DNA of 64,000 bases from Euborellia annulipes (Eukaryota > Arthropoda > Insecta > Dermaptera > Anisolabididae): the NCBI GenBank assembly GCA_023213315.1, contig JAKCPI010009283.1, forward strand, positions 19,022 through 83,021, in the 5' to 3' direction. The position numbers and the translations under genes were made by a program. The notes beneath the pieces are model-generated. The model was not told the DNA's origin and did no database searches. It was given only the letters and a program-made list of their open reading frames with translations. Shown here piece after piece: positions 12,090-23,329 of this stretch (positions are counted from its first letter, which is position 1; each line of letters starts with the position of its first letter).

Positions 12090-12854
12090 CGCTCCCGTCC
12101 TGCTAAGGCCATCTCTCCCAGACGCTCTGGGATTGCATGTTAAATTAGGACCGACTTTGAACCCCAAAATGGTATAAAATTCCATTTTCAGAGCCTATTT
12201 GAAAATGGCATGATCTCAGGGTTCACTGTCGGAGCTTGTTCGGCTTACAGTGCGCTAAATCGCACCTATTCAGGACCAGGGGATACAGTAAAAGTAGGAG
12301 CTAAATTTCGACTCGGGATGTCCGTTTGGATTTGAAATTGGGGATCTTTTTTTCATTATCATAATGAAATCCTTTTAACTTACTGTTAGATATTAAAATT
12401 TCATACTTGATTATTAATTTTAAAAATGGTGTTATTGATAGTTGATACTCATGTAAATAAATGAATTCATTTGTAACGATAAAAATATATTCCACGCATT
12501 AATTATTTTATTTTTATCTAAATGATTGGATAAGAATTTTTATGTCATTCTAGACAAAGAGAAAATAAAAGAGGGGAGTGAAGGGGAAAGTGAAAATCGC
12601 TATTAAAATCATTGCGGGTCATTTGACCGCTAATTGAACATGTTCAGGTTCATTAGGTAATAATGGCCTAGCTAACAAACCAGCACCGATGTGGGTAATG
12701 CAGATCGCTAGGTTGATTTAATTCCGTTATTGATTCAGTAATTAACAAAAAACAAAAAATAACGAGATCATTTACTATTAATTCACTTGTTAGGCGAAAT
12801 TAGGTTTTTACATATTCTTTTTTCTTAACAAAGAACGTTTTTTAAAATTGGTTT
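12090..12854. other. Unique intron stretch, candidate regulatory DNA
   Basis: 12540..12800 is non-repetitive and unusually dense in homeodomain-type TAAT/ATTA cores (ctattaaaatcatt, gctaattgaac, ttcattaggtaataatgg, cagtaattaac), with a GAACATGTTC palindrome. It could be a Dfd intronic enhancer. Base composition alone also produces many TAAT cores. Confidence 0.35.
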
Positions 12855-13133
12855 ATAGACCAGGCGCTGGAGGTAGTTGAGTATGCAAAATTTGAGGACC
12901 GAATTCTGACAATGGATTTGGGCTAAGAATAGCTCCCAGAATAAGGATCCGGATCTTGCCGGGCCAATTTTTGGTCCAATTTTTTTTTTTACCCCCGCCC
13001 CATAGGAAATCAATGGAGTGCATGCTAAGATGATGTGAAGATTTGCAATTATGGTCAAATTCGAGTACTTAAAACCTCAAACAATGAAAAAACTGTCTTG
13101 TCAGCAACTGAGGGGATCCTCTATAGTCCCCTG

Positions 13134-13850
13134 AGAAGTACTATCTTGCCACCAGTTGTGGTGGTCCCCTCTAACCCCTTCATCTCTTTTCTCTCTCTTT
13201 GTTATAAATTTAAATATACGGCTTTAACATCATGCCAAATTGTGGGGACCGGCAATTATGTTCATAATCCACTACCTGGTATCCCAATCAATGAAAAATA
13301 CTATCTTGCCGCCAACTGCGGTGGTCCCCTCTAACCCCTTTACCTCTTTTCTCTCTCTTGTTATAAATTTAAATATACGGCTTTAACATCATGCCAAATT
13401 GTGTGGACCGGCAATTATGTTCATAATCCACTAGCTGGTATCCCAACCAATGAAAAATACTATCTTGCCACCAGTTGTGGTGGTCCCCTCTAACCCTCTT
13501 CACCTCTTTTAACACTCTCTGTTATAAATTTAAATATACGGCTTTAACACCATGCCAAATGTGAGGGCCGGCAATTATGTTCATAATCCACTAGCTGGTA
13601 TCCCAATCAATGAAAAATACTATCTTGCCGCCAACTGCGGTGGTCCCTTTAACCCCTTCACGTCTTTTATCTCTCTCTGTTATAAATTTAAATATACGGC
13701 CTTAACATCATGCCAAATTGTGGGGACCGGCAATTATGCTCATAATCCACTACCTGGTGCTCCAATCAATGAAAAATACTATCTTGCCACCAGTTGTGGT
13801 GGTCCCCTCTAACTTCTTCACCTCTTTTATCTCCCTTTATTATAAATACA
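13134..13850 (+). repeat. Foldback subrepeats, left array (~4.5 copies)
   Basis: Each unit carries a conserved string (actatcttgcc..ggtggtccc..ttataaatttaaatatacgg..ccggcaattatg). The copies differ from one another more than those of the right array. The orientation switches at about 13850. Confidence 0.85.
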
Positions 13851-16089
13851 CCAGGTAGTAGATTATGAGCATAATTGCCGGTCCCCACAATTTGGCATGG
13901 TTTTAAGACAGTACATCTAAATGTATAATAAAGGGAGAGAAAAGAGGTGAAGGGGTTAGAGGGGACCACCACAACTGGCGGCAAGATAGTATTTTTCATT
14001 GATTGGAGCACGAGGTAATGAATTATGAGCATAATTGCCGGTCCCCACAATTTGGCATGGTTTTAAGACAGTACATCTAAATGTATAATAAAGGGAGAGA
14101 AAAGAGGTGAAGGGGTTAAAGGGGACCACCGCAGTTGGCGGCAAGATAGTATTTTTCATTGATTGGGATACCAGCTAGTGGATTATGAACATAATTGCCG
14201 GTCCCCACAATTTGGCATGATGTTAAAGCCGTATATTTAAATTTATAACAAAGAGAGAGATAAAAGAGGTGAAGGGGTTAGAGAGGACCACCGCAGCTGG
14301 CGGCAAGATAGTATTTTTCATTGATTGGGATACCAGCTAGTGGATTATGAACATAATTGCCGGTCCCCACAATTTGGCATGATGTTAAAGCCGTATATTT
14401 AAATTTATAACAAAGAGAGAGAAAAGAGGTGAAGGGGTTAGAGGGGACCACCGCAGCTGGTGGCAAGATAGTATTTTTCATTGATTGGGATACCAGCTAG
14501 TGGATTATGAACATAATTGCCGGTCCCCACAATTTGGCATGGTGTTAAAGCCGTATATTTAAATTTATAACAAAGAGAGAGATAAAAGAGGTGAAGGGGT
14601 TAGAGGGGACCACCGCAGCTGGCGGCAAGATAGTATTTTTCATTGATTGGGATACCAGCTAGTGGATTATGAACATAATTGCCGGTCCCCACAATTTGGC
14701 ATGATGTTAAAGCCGTATATTTAAATTTATAACAAAGAGAGAGATAAAAGAGGTGAAGGGGTTAGAGAGGACCACCGCAGCTGGCGGCAAGATAGTATTT
14801 TTCATTGATTGGGATACCAGCTAGTGGATTATGAACATAATTGCCGGTCCCCACAATTTGGCATGATGTTAAAGCCGTATATTTAAATTTATAACAAAGA
14901 GAGAGAAAAGAGGTGAAGGGGTTAGAGGGGACCACCGCAGCTGGCGGCAAGATAGTATTTTTCATTGATTGGGATACCAGCTAGTGGATTATGAACATAA
15001 TTGCCGGTCCCCACAATTTGGCATGATGTTAAAGCCGTATATTTAAATTTATAACAAAGAGAGAGATAAAAGAGGTGAAGGGGTTAGAGGGGACCACCGC
15101 AGCTGGCGGCAAGATAGTATTTTTCATTGATTGGGATACCAGCTAGTGGATTATGAACATAATTGCCGGTCCCCACAATTTGGCATGGTGTTAAAGCCGT
15201 ATATTTAAATTTATAACAAAGAGAGAGATAAAAGAGGTGAAGGGGTTAGAGAGGACCACCGCAGCTGGCGGCAAGATAGTATTTTTCATTGATTGGGATA
15301 CCAGCTAGTGGATTATGAACATAATTGCCGGTCCCCACAATTTGGCATGATGTTAAAGCCGTATATTTAAATTTATAACAAAGAGAGAGATAAAAGAGGT
15401 GAAGGGGTTAGAGGGGACCACCGCAGCTGGCGGCAAGATAGTATTTTTCATTGATTGGGATACCAGCTAGTGGATTATGAACATAATTGCCGGTCCCCAC
15501 AATTTGGCATGATGTTAAAGCCGTATATTTAAATTTATAACAAAGAGAGAGAAAAGAGGTGAAGGGGTTAGAGGGGACCACCGCAGCTGGTGGCAAGATA
15601 GTATTTTTCATTGATTGGGATACCAGCTAGTGGATTATGAACATAATTGCCGGTCCCCACAATTTGGCATGATGTTAAAGCCGTATATTTAAATTTATAA
15701 CAAAGAGAGAGATAAAAGAGGTGAAGGGGTTAGAGGGGACCACCGCAGCTGGCGGCAAGATAGTATTTTTCATTGATTGGGATACCAGCTAGTGGATTAT
15801 GAACATAATTGCCGGTCCCCACAATTTGGCATGATGTTAAAGCCGTATATTTAAATTTATAACAAAGAGAGAGAAAAGAGGTGAAGGGGTTAGGAGGGGA
15901 CCACCACAGCTGGCGGCAAGATAGTATTTTTCATTGATTGGGATACCAGCTAGTGGATTATGAACATAATTGCCGGTCCCCACAATTTGGCATGGTGTTA
16001 AAGCCGTATATTTAAATTTATAACAAAGAGAGAGAAAAGAGGTGAAGGGGTTAGAGGGGACCACCACAACTGGTGGCAAGATAGTACTT
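13850..16089 (-). repeat. Foldback subrepeats, right array (~14 copies)
   Basis: The start of gattgggataccagctag recurs at 14161, 14323, 14483, 14645, 14807, 14967, 15129, 15291, 15453, 15613, 15775 and 15936, giving periods of 162 or 160 bp with one of 161. The 2-bp difference is gagagagataaaagagg versus gagagagaaaagagg. Inner copies are almost identical, and the outermost diverge. Confidence 0.9.
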
Positions 16090-16449
16090 CTCAGGGGACT
16101 CTAGAGGATCCCCTCAGTTGCTGACAAGACAGTTTTTTCATTGTTTGAGGTTTTAAGTACTCGAATTTGACCATAATTGCAAATCTTCACATCATCTTAG
16201 CATGCACTCCATTGATTTCCTATGGGGTGGGGGTAAAAAAAAATTGGACCAAAAATTGGCCCGGCAAGATCCGGATCCTTATTCTGGGAGCTATTCTTAG
16301 CCCAAATCCATTGTCAGAATTCGGTCCTCAAATTTTGCATACTCAACTACCTCCAGCGCCCGCTCTATTAGTAAATTTATTAACAATTTGATTTATTAAA
16401 TATTTGTTGAATATTTTAAATTTTATAACCCTCTATTTTTACCAATTCT

Positions 16450-17062
16450 GTACTTGTCACGCCAGATTTATTAGTTTGGAGATATATTTAGTTTCCACCG
16501 TTATATTAAAATTCAAGATGTAAGATTTATAGACATGGGAAAATATTTACATTTTGTTACCATTTCTCCTATCTTTCCTATACTTCAGAGGAAAGAGTGT
16601 GCTTCAGACAATTTTTAAATCAAAATGAGAATATACATTTGAGAGAGCATCTAAAAAATAATTGATTTTTGAATTTTAATCAAAATCGTTTGAGCGAATT
16701 CTGAGAAAATCGAAAAAAAGTGAAAAAAGTACATCAGTAAAGTACTAGTACTCTTTGCCCGATTTTGTTTAAAAGCTTATTTTCACGCCCCAGGGGGTGT
16801 CTAACTTAAATATAAAATTTCAGCCTCATAGCTCAATTCCTTCATGCTTAAAATTGAACACAAATCCAATACTTTCTCTCCCTATATATTAACACTAGAC
16901 GCAAAGCCCCGCCTTCGGCGGGGCTTACGTCTAGCCGAGGGCTGCGCCCCTGGACCTCCTTGCTCACCTTCATTGAAAATTGTGGATTTCTATAAAACAT
17001 ATACATATATACATACCGGTACATACAAACATTTTTCCCTTTCTATTTTTATATATAGAGAT
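16450..17062 (+). repeat. Hairpin-family repeat with a GC-rich insert
   Basis: The family landmarks are present in order (cacgccagattt.., atatatttagtttcc, gttaccatttctcctatc, gtactagtactctttg, aacttaaatataaaatttcag). Near the 3' end a GC-rich palindrome and tail (16895..16975) interrupt it. Confidence 0.7.
16895..16934. other. 40-nt GC-rich palindrome
   Basis: CTAGACG pairs with CGTCTAG, and inside it AAGCCCCGCC pairs with GGCGGGGCTT around a TTC loop. It is followed by gagggctgcgcccctgg, a second small GC hairpin. The composition is far from the AT-rich surroundings. Confidence 0.75.
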
Positions 17063-17064
17063 TA

Positions 17065-17430
17065 TTTAAACGGTTAATTATTCATGAACTTAAGATTTTT
17101 TGTGAATCATATCCTTTCCGGGACTCTCCCGGTCACAGAGAAAAAATTTACGCCGATATTTTAGAATTCAAAATGTAAATAAATAAATTAAAAATCGTAA
17201 ACATGGGTAAATATTTATATTTTGTTACCATGGCAACTATTTCTCCTAATTTTTATTTTTTTCTTATTTTAAAGGTTAATTACTCATTAACTTATTGTTA
17301 TTTGCGAAACATAACCTGTCCGGGACTCTCACAAACATACACAAAAAATTTCATCAAAATCGGTTCAGTCGTTTAGGAGGAGTTCAGTCACATACACACG
17401 TACAGAAGAATTATATATATAAGAAAGAAA
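17065..17430 (+). repeat. LINE/SINE 3' end split by a hairpin-family fragment
   Basis: ttaaacggttaattattcat..ccgggactctc at 17065..17116 is repeated at 17270..17328, with a hairpin-family fragment (atttacgccgatattttaga..gttaccatggcaac) between. The second copy continues into tttcatcaaaatcggttcag and ggaggagttcagtcacatac, a 3'-tail type common in arthropod non-LTR elements. Confidence 0.5.
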
Positions 17431-17449
17431 AGAAAAGATATGTAGAGCC

Positions 17450-17700
17450 CAAGGGGGCTTGGAGTAGTTGGTATCGTGCCTACCTTCTATACCGAACGTC
17501 TCGGGTCGGACCCCAGGCAGTCCGATAATTTTATTTAAGCGCATTTGGATACCAAATGACTTAAATAAAAATGCCTGGACCCCACAATTGATATGTTAAA
17601 CATACTGATTATCGTAAAAAGTCTTAAATGGCCTCAGTTGCCGAAAAGACTGTGTGAATGTGAGTGTGAATGAGAAAAAAGTGTGAATGTTTTTTATATA
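17450..17700 (+). repeat. tRNA-derived SINE
   Basis: The head has a tRNA-like A-box (GTAGTTGGTATCGTGC) and B-box (GGGTCGGACCCC). The tail has gtcttaaatggcctcagttg and ccgaaaagactgtgtgaatg. The same family lies reversed near 39.55..39.79 and 40.57..40.80 kb. Confidence 0.65.
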
Positions 17701-17760
17701 AAAAAAAAAGATATGTAGAGGTAAGAGAAAGTAAAAATCCTAAATTATTGCCAGTCGACT

Positions 17761-17793
17761 CTGAAGATGTCCTAGACCTCGGACCGAAACGTC
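17761..17793 (+). ncRNA. Minimal hammerhead-like core
   Basis: CTGAAGA, one extra T, GTCC..GGAC stem, then GAAACGTC. The flanks can pair as stem I: ACT before the core with AGG after it gives T-A and C-G, then a mismatch, then further G-C pairs. It is antisense to Dfd. Confidence 0.45.
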
Positions 17794-17799
17794 AGGCGT

Positions 17800-18600
17800 G
17801 AGGGCCAAAATTTGAATAAAAGAAAATTTGGCTGCTCATGTCTTATTTTCTGACTCCACCACCATCAAGCCAACTGTCACAGTTTCTACGCCAATAGAAT
17901 ATTTTTGTTTTATAAAAAATTTTTATCAAGTTTTCATCATCTGAATGCAACCACCGCTGGGTTTTCGGTTTGTCAAAAAACTAAAAACAATAAAAATGAT
18001 GAAGAAGAGATATCAAAAGATATCAAAGAGAAATGAAATTTTATAAAATATTAATAAATAGAATTTCAAAAAAGAAATTAATAAAATAAATTTTATTTTA
18101 GTGAATATAAGGGAAATTATGATTTGATATCTTCATTCCGTTCCATTCAAACTGAACAAAACAACAATAATGGTAAACCAAACATCTTTGCCCAGGGGAC
18201 CACCAAAATCTTTTCAAAGAAAATGGGGTCAAGTTTAGACCGGTGGTCCATTCAAAAGCCTTTTGCAAAATGCAATTGTCAGAAAGTGAAATGCGATGTC
18301 CAGACAAGGTCAAACAAAGAGTTTATATATAATAGATAAAGTCAAATGACCTTCTCCTTTGAATTTTCTATTCAACGTTTAATCAAAGACGACACTTTTA
18401 ATTTTGTATTAATTAATTTGAATACATTGGCCTATAACATGCCTTCCTTGCAAAAAAGGTAGAAAAGGTTGCTTTTATTTTTTTAAGCCTAAACCTAAAT
18501 TAAATATATTCAGTACTCGGTGAGTGTACTTTTAAATATAAATTTACTATAGTAATTTAATTAAAAATATACTTCATCTTATATTCTTGTAAATTTTATG
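17800..18600. other. Intron DNA, partly unique
   Basis: 18110..18400 is non-repetitive. Both strands show a 71-codon frame with no recognisable content, so coding is not supported. It is a possible conserved non-coding element. Confidence 0.35.
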
Positions 18601-18721
18601 ACGGAAACTGCCAAAGTGTGTATATTATATATATATATGATTTTGAAGGTTTACTTTTGATAAAATTGTTCTGTTATTCGGAACACAAAATAAATATTGC
18701 ATTTATTTTCAGAAAATTTAT

Positions 18722-18785
18722 TAAGGCAGGCGACTGACATATGTACCAGTTTCGGTCAACTTGCTGACCATCATCAGGCCTAAAA
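18722..18785 (-). ncRNA. Hammerhead ribozyme motif, sense to Dfd intron
   Basis: On the minus strand: stem I strand AGGC, core CTGATGA, one unpaired T, stem II GGTCA/TGACC with loop GCAAGT, GAAA, stem III CTG..CAG closing a loop, then TC (expected cleavage after C at 18732), then GCCT closing stem I. All conserved core bases of a type I hammerhead are present. The extra base after CUGAUGA departs from the canonical form. Activity is inferred. Confidence 0.65.
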
Positions 18786-19379
18786 GATACAAATAATATT
18801 AAAAAACATATTCTTACATGCGATCAACAACAAAAGATATCATCATAATTTCAATCATTTTACATTAGTTATTTTATTTTTTCTTTTTATTTTATATAGA
18901 TTAATCAGATAATAAATTTATATGATATTTGTTTGTTTTTATATATATGTACTAATATATGTCAATAAATTTTGTGATTTGATTATACAATGCTTTTTGT
19001 TACCTTAAATTTTCTAGATTTCCAATGTTGTAATCAACTTTTTACTATTCAAAATGATTTTAAAGTCGATTACAATCGACTTTACAATCGACTTTAAAAT
19101 CATTTGTGAATAGTAAAAAGTTGAGTTACAACATATGGAAATCTAGAAAATTTAAGGTAACAAAAAGCATTGTATAATCAAATCACAAAATTTATTGACA
19201 TATATTAGTACATATATATATAAAAAACAAACAAATATCATATAAATTTATTATCTGATTAATCTTATAAAATAAAAAGAAAAAATAAAATAACTAAGTA
19301 AAATGATTGAAATTATGATGATATCTTTTGTTGTTGATCGCATGTAAGAATATGTTTTTGTAATATTATTTGTATCTTT

Positions 19380-19435
19380 TAGGCCTGATGATGGTCAGCA
19401 AGTTGACCGAAACTGGTACATATGTCAGTCGCCTG
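19380..19435 (+). ncRNA. Hammerhead ribozyme motif, mirror copy
   Basis: This is identical in core and stems to the copy at 18722..18785, in the other arm of the palindrome. Stem I is AGGC (19381..19384) with GCCT (19431..19434), and predicted cleavage is after C19430. It is antisense to Dfd. Confidence 0.65.
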
Positions 19436-19544
19436 CCTTAATAAATTTTCTGAAAATAAATGCAATATTTATTTTGTGTTCCGATAACAGAACAATTTTA
19501 TCAAAAGTAAACCTTCAAAAATCATATATATATATTATATTCTT

Positions 19545-20750
19545 GTGAGAGAAATCAACCAAGCCCAAGCTGAAGAGCAGCTTCTTTTAATACTGTTACC
19601 TGCCCCAAGTGGACAAGCAGCTGGACACTCGTCCTTGATTTAGATTTGAGGCTTGAGAAGACAGATCACTTCTCGAGGATTAGAGAGATATAACAGACAA
19701 AAAGGAATAAATAACAAAAAATAAAAATCGAGTTTATATTCAATGGAATATTTTTAATGCAATTTGGTATATAAGAGGGGGCAAAAATGGCTGGTAGCAT
19801 TATGTCAATAATTTGTTAAATAAATACAGATCTTCATAAATTTAGTGAAATTATGTAACAAAAATTATCTGTTAACGTCGAAAAGTTAGCTTTTCTGATT
19901 TTTTTGAAAATTCTGTATTTTCACGAAAAATCGAATGTAAGATCAATTTGCATAAACTTAATACATAATACGAATTCTTATTTGGAGTAAATCACAACTT
20001 TAGAACATATTAGCGAAAATAGGGATGAATCAATACCATATTCCTTATCGATACTCGTATATTTGACCAATACCTAGGGATGTGGTATCGAATAAAAGTA
20101 TCAATACTTGGATGGATGGCTGAATGGCGGAGGCTAACGGCCAGAAAAATAAAAAAAAAAAAATACATAATACAATCTTCAGAAATGTTAGTTTTGTTTT
20201 ATTTTAGCTATTTCTATTCGAATTGTATTATTGAATTGTAAATATTCATAAATTTTGAAATTCTAAATAAATTAGGGAAAAATTGAAATATTTTATAACG
20301 ACTCTAAGAATGGTCTTAAAATCCTTCCCCTCTTGAAAACAGTACGAATTAACGAACCTTTTAAGCTAGAAATACGAATTATAAGAAGTTTTAAGTCACT
20401 TAATTGGGCATAAAAATAATACGAATTACCGAGGAGTCTAAAATGCATTGTTTTTACCAGTTATCGGGAATTTTTTCTGGAGACCGGCAAATTTGAACGA
20501 ATTAGTCAGAAATACGAATAATCGGGAACAAATATGTTTCCGATGGAATTAATCACGAACAACATACAGGGGTCCACTGTATAATATTTTTATAGTTTAT
20601 AATTTTACTTTATCTTACCCTATATATGAAATATATTGAGAGAGAAAGTATTTTGTTAAATATGGAAAAGAAACATCTGTTTTTGTACTTTTTGGAAAAT
20701 TCCTAATACCGGTATCCCGGTATAACTTTAAAAAATACCGAATACTGGTA
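19545..20750. other. Intron DNA with degraded transposon ends
   Basis: 20330..20580 resembles the pogo-type MITE at 23.33 kb (acgaatta.., ctggagaccggcaaat) and ends in a matching ggtccactgtata. 20600..20665 resembles the 3' end of the hairpin family reversed. The rest is AT-rich and unassigned. Confidence 0.4.
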
Positions 20751-20960
20751 TTGTATATTTGATCCAGTATTGCAAACCCTAATTATATCATCTTCCTTTT
20801 TTTTAAGTATCTCACTTTTTATCATTTAACTTAATTTGTTCTAATTCAAATGGAAACAGTGGTCGTCGGACCAATATTTGAGAAGGAAGAAGAAATATCT
20901 CTTCCCAAAATATAAAAAATACCCTACTTTTTTATGTAAACTTTAATCAAGCATTAAAAA
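20750..20960 (+). repeat. Dispersed repeat ending in a hAT-like GCAAACCCTAATT
   Basis: GATCCAGTATTGCAAACCCT followed by ctaattcaaatggaaacagt and ccaatatttgagaaggaaga recurs inverted at 33.93..34.09 kb. A TIR reading AGGGTTTGCAA is of hAT type, but no 8-bp duplication was verified. Confidence 0.45.
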
Positions 20961-21059
20961 ACAAAATTTTATTTAAAAACATTGTCCGTTTTCTTTTTTT
21001 TTTTTTTTTTTGTTTGTTTTTGAGTTATTTTTCTTCAATCACTTAACAGATTTTAACTC

Positions 21060-21180
21060 TAATAACAGAAAGACGTAGGAGACATTGACAATGTTTGAAA
21101 ATTTTCACCGCAAGTGGGATTTGAACTCGAGTAGATTGGCAACTCTAGATTCATTATCCGATTAGCCATGAGTCTTCTCA
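21060..21180 (-). repeat. tRNA-derived SINE head
   Basis: On the minus strand tggctaatcggataatgaat (A-box region) and GAGTTCAAATCCCAC (B-box) sit about 45 nt apart. The sequence beyond (gacattgacaatgtttgaa) recurs at 54.94 kb. Confidence 0.55.
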
Positions 21181-22200
21181 ATTTTATATTATTTCAATTT
21201 TATACATTGAGCTTAAAATATATTTAAATGAGATAATTAATCAAGAGATCCCCCACCTCACATTCTTATCATTTATGAATTTCTCACTTCCTTTGGAGAG
21301 GGAATTAAATATTTTTTTTTTTATAGTAGTGATATCATATGAAGGTGATAGGGAAGTCAAAAAAGTGGGTATGACTGCCGGCATAATTCACAATTGATAA
21401 CAGCAATTACTCTTGTTAAGAATAATTGACAGGGAGGGAATCTTTTAATAGTGTATTTTTTCTTTTTTTAATAAAGTATGTAAAAATAAAACACCGTATC
21501 TCTAATAATAAAGAAAAATATCGTTTTGAACTGAAAGTTGACATGCCAGATAATTTTAGATTATTCTTACATAAGAATCCAAAAATAAATATCGCTAATA
21601 TATTAATAAATTTTCTCGTCCTCATCCATCCTCGGATTTGATTATTATCTAATTTAACAAAAACTATTAAGATTCTCTCACGTCTCAACTACAACAACAC
21701 AATCACAAGTCCCGACAATTTTAAATTACGAGAGAGGGAGTCAAGTTGAGGAGTAGATAGTTTGACACTTTAGATAATTAGTATGCAAAAAGAGCAGCTG
21801 CATACTAAGAGAGGGGGAGGGGGAGTGTTTTTCATACCGGAAATCCTCCCAAGAATGGAAGATGTCACCGTAGGGAAGGCAGAGGAGAGAGAATTGGGAA
21901 ATGACTCTACAGAAACGAAGAGGAAGGAAATAGAAGGACAAAATTGTTTGTAGTTTTTTTTTTTTTTTTTTTTGTTACCTAGTATATTTAATATAAAAAT
22001 TTCTATAAAAAAAATATCGTAGCCGGATAAGCGGGTAACGGAAAAAATAGAGCATCATCATCATATTAATATAAGACAAAAACAGAAAATATAGAACGTC
22101 TTTTCCCGTGTCGTATTAAAATAATTACAATTAAGTTTTTCTCTAATTAAAAAAATCTTAATTTATTTGTTATCAGATAAATTTCTTGTCTGTAATAAAT
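21180..22200. other. No gene seen
   Basis: 21220..21440 and 21720..21940 are relatively unique, with A/G-rich tracts. The open frames on both strands (66..90 codons) are not similar to anything I recognise. Confidence 0.4.
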
Positions 22201-22204
22201 ATAA

Positions 22205-22290
22205 ATAATTAATACAGTGGTAGGGCACTCTGAGTACAAATCGGAGGATCCGTGGTTCGACTCCCGGCGGCACACACTTATTTTTTCGGA
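22205..22290 (+). repeat. tRNA-like SINE head or tRNA pseudogene
   Basis: CAGTGGTAGGGCAC (A-box) and GTGGTTCGACTCCCGG (B-box) are good pol III elements. No consistent 7-bp acceptor stem can be drawn, so a working tRNA is not supported. Confidence 0.5.
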
Positions 22291-22599
22291 TATATATCAA
22301 TTAATAAATATTTAATAATATAAATAATATTAATACAAATTACTTATTTGACAAATCAAGTAATCTATAGCTCTGAATAAATCAGGAAGAGGGCGGCATT
22401 AAAAAAAGGCCTCCATTTATTAAAAAAAGAAACTCTATAGTCTGGACATGTTGACTGTTTGATTAAATTGTAATCCGATTTGTAATAATAGCATTTTTAG
22501 TCTATTAATGAAAAAAAAGTAGAAATGTATAAATGTAAACTTTCATTTGCTGTTTCCTCCGTTTTTAAAGTATAAATAACTCAAATGTTAATTTTTATA

Positions 22600-23000
22600 C
22601 GCACATTCGGCCAGAATAAAATATAATATATTTTGTAGATTTTCGATCCTAGTAAGATGGAATCATCTTCAGTACAAGCTTTGTTTTGTTATTATAAAAT
22701 TTGTATTCATGGAAAGTTCATTTACTTTAATGATCTTTTGAGTGGCAAAGTGCCGAAAATATATTTCCATTCTTTGCTATTGATTCTCGCCTATTAATTT
22801 GTTGCCCGGCTATTTAAATGCAGCCTATATGTTTATAAAAATTTCAAGCGCCTTTTCTCGAATTGTTGAATTTTGGACTTTCGCCACTATAATTCTCAGC
22901 GGGCGAGATATTGGCTAGAAATGTGGGACAGTTTGCAAAACACCCGTTGTTGTGTACTGAAGATAATTTCATCTCATTGGTACTGAAATATCTAGAAAAT
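22600..23000. repeat. Penelope-like fragment with two opposed hammerhead-like cores
   Basis: A minus-strand core (22638..22682; CTGAAGA, GATTCC..GGATC, GAAAATC) faces a plus-strand core (22957..22992; CTGAAGA..GAAATATC). The flank gtttgcaaaacacccgttg resembles the copy at 34.18..34.26 kb. Confidence 0.5.
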
Positions 23001-23329
23001 AAAAAGGTAATATGCAAATTATATTTTTTCTGATCAATGCCCATATGAAAATTAATCTTCCCTACAGCTATTTATCGGTATAAATAACAAAACACCTTTA
23101 AGAAACATTTTAGTTTTCGAGATCTATATATTTGAATGTGATATTAATATTCAAAGAATATCTCGATTCGAACTTTTTGACTAGTCATAGATATATTTAA
23201 CAATGTGAGTATGTTTTATTTGTTGGAGGTCAACGTCTCCCGAGATAGTCCTTTGCTGCTAACAGATTTAAAAATTTCTCACTTTAATCCTCTTGTTAGA
23301 GCAATAAATGCACTGGCAACTTGCATATA

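Larger units (their letters stand above)
12855..16368. mobile_element. 3.5-kb foldback element built of 160/162-bp subrepeats
   Basis: The ends are long inverted repeats of about 279 bp (12855..13133 and 16090..16368; ATAGA.C.GGCGCTGGAGG outermost), nearly identical over their length. Inside, about 4.5 subrepeats lie in one orientation (13134..13850) and about 14 in the other (13850..16089). No transposase frame exists. Many 67-codon frames repeating the same peptide are just translations of the subrepeat. The layout, long inverted ends composed partly of direct subrepeats, resembles FB/Galileo-type foldback transposons of Drosophila. Superfamily assignment is inference. Confidence 0.8.
18617..19540. 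mobile_element. ~0.92-kb near-perfect palindrome (Penelope-like end pair)
   Basis: Two arms of about 460 bp (18617..19077 and 19080..19540) are inverted copies with very few differences. They meet at a small palindrome (aaagtcgatt / aatcgacttt). Each arm holds a full hammerhead motif pointing outward from the centre. Head-to-head pseudo-LTRs of a Penelope-like element would give this structure. No reverse transcriptase is encoded. Confidence 0.75.

Noticed and set aside
13035..16079. Many 67- to 99-codon frames with the same peptide (MKNTILPP..CQIVGTGNYVHN)
   Set aside because: They are translations of the 160/162-bp subrepeat in both orientations. The unit length is not kept to a multiple of 3, and no frame runs through the array.
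22205..22290. Functional tRNA gene
   Set aside because: The A and B boxes are good, but no 7-bp acceptor stem or clear anticodon arm forms. A SINE head is more likely.
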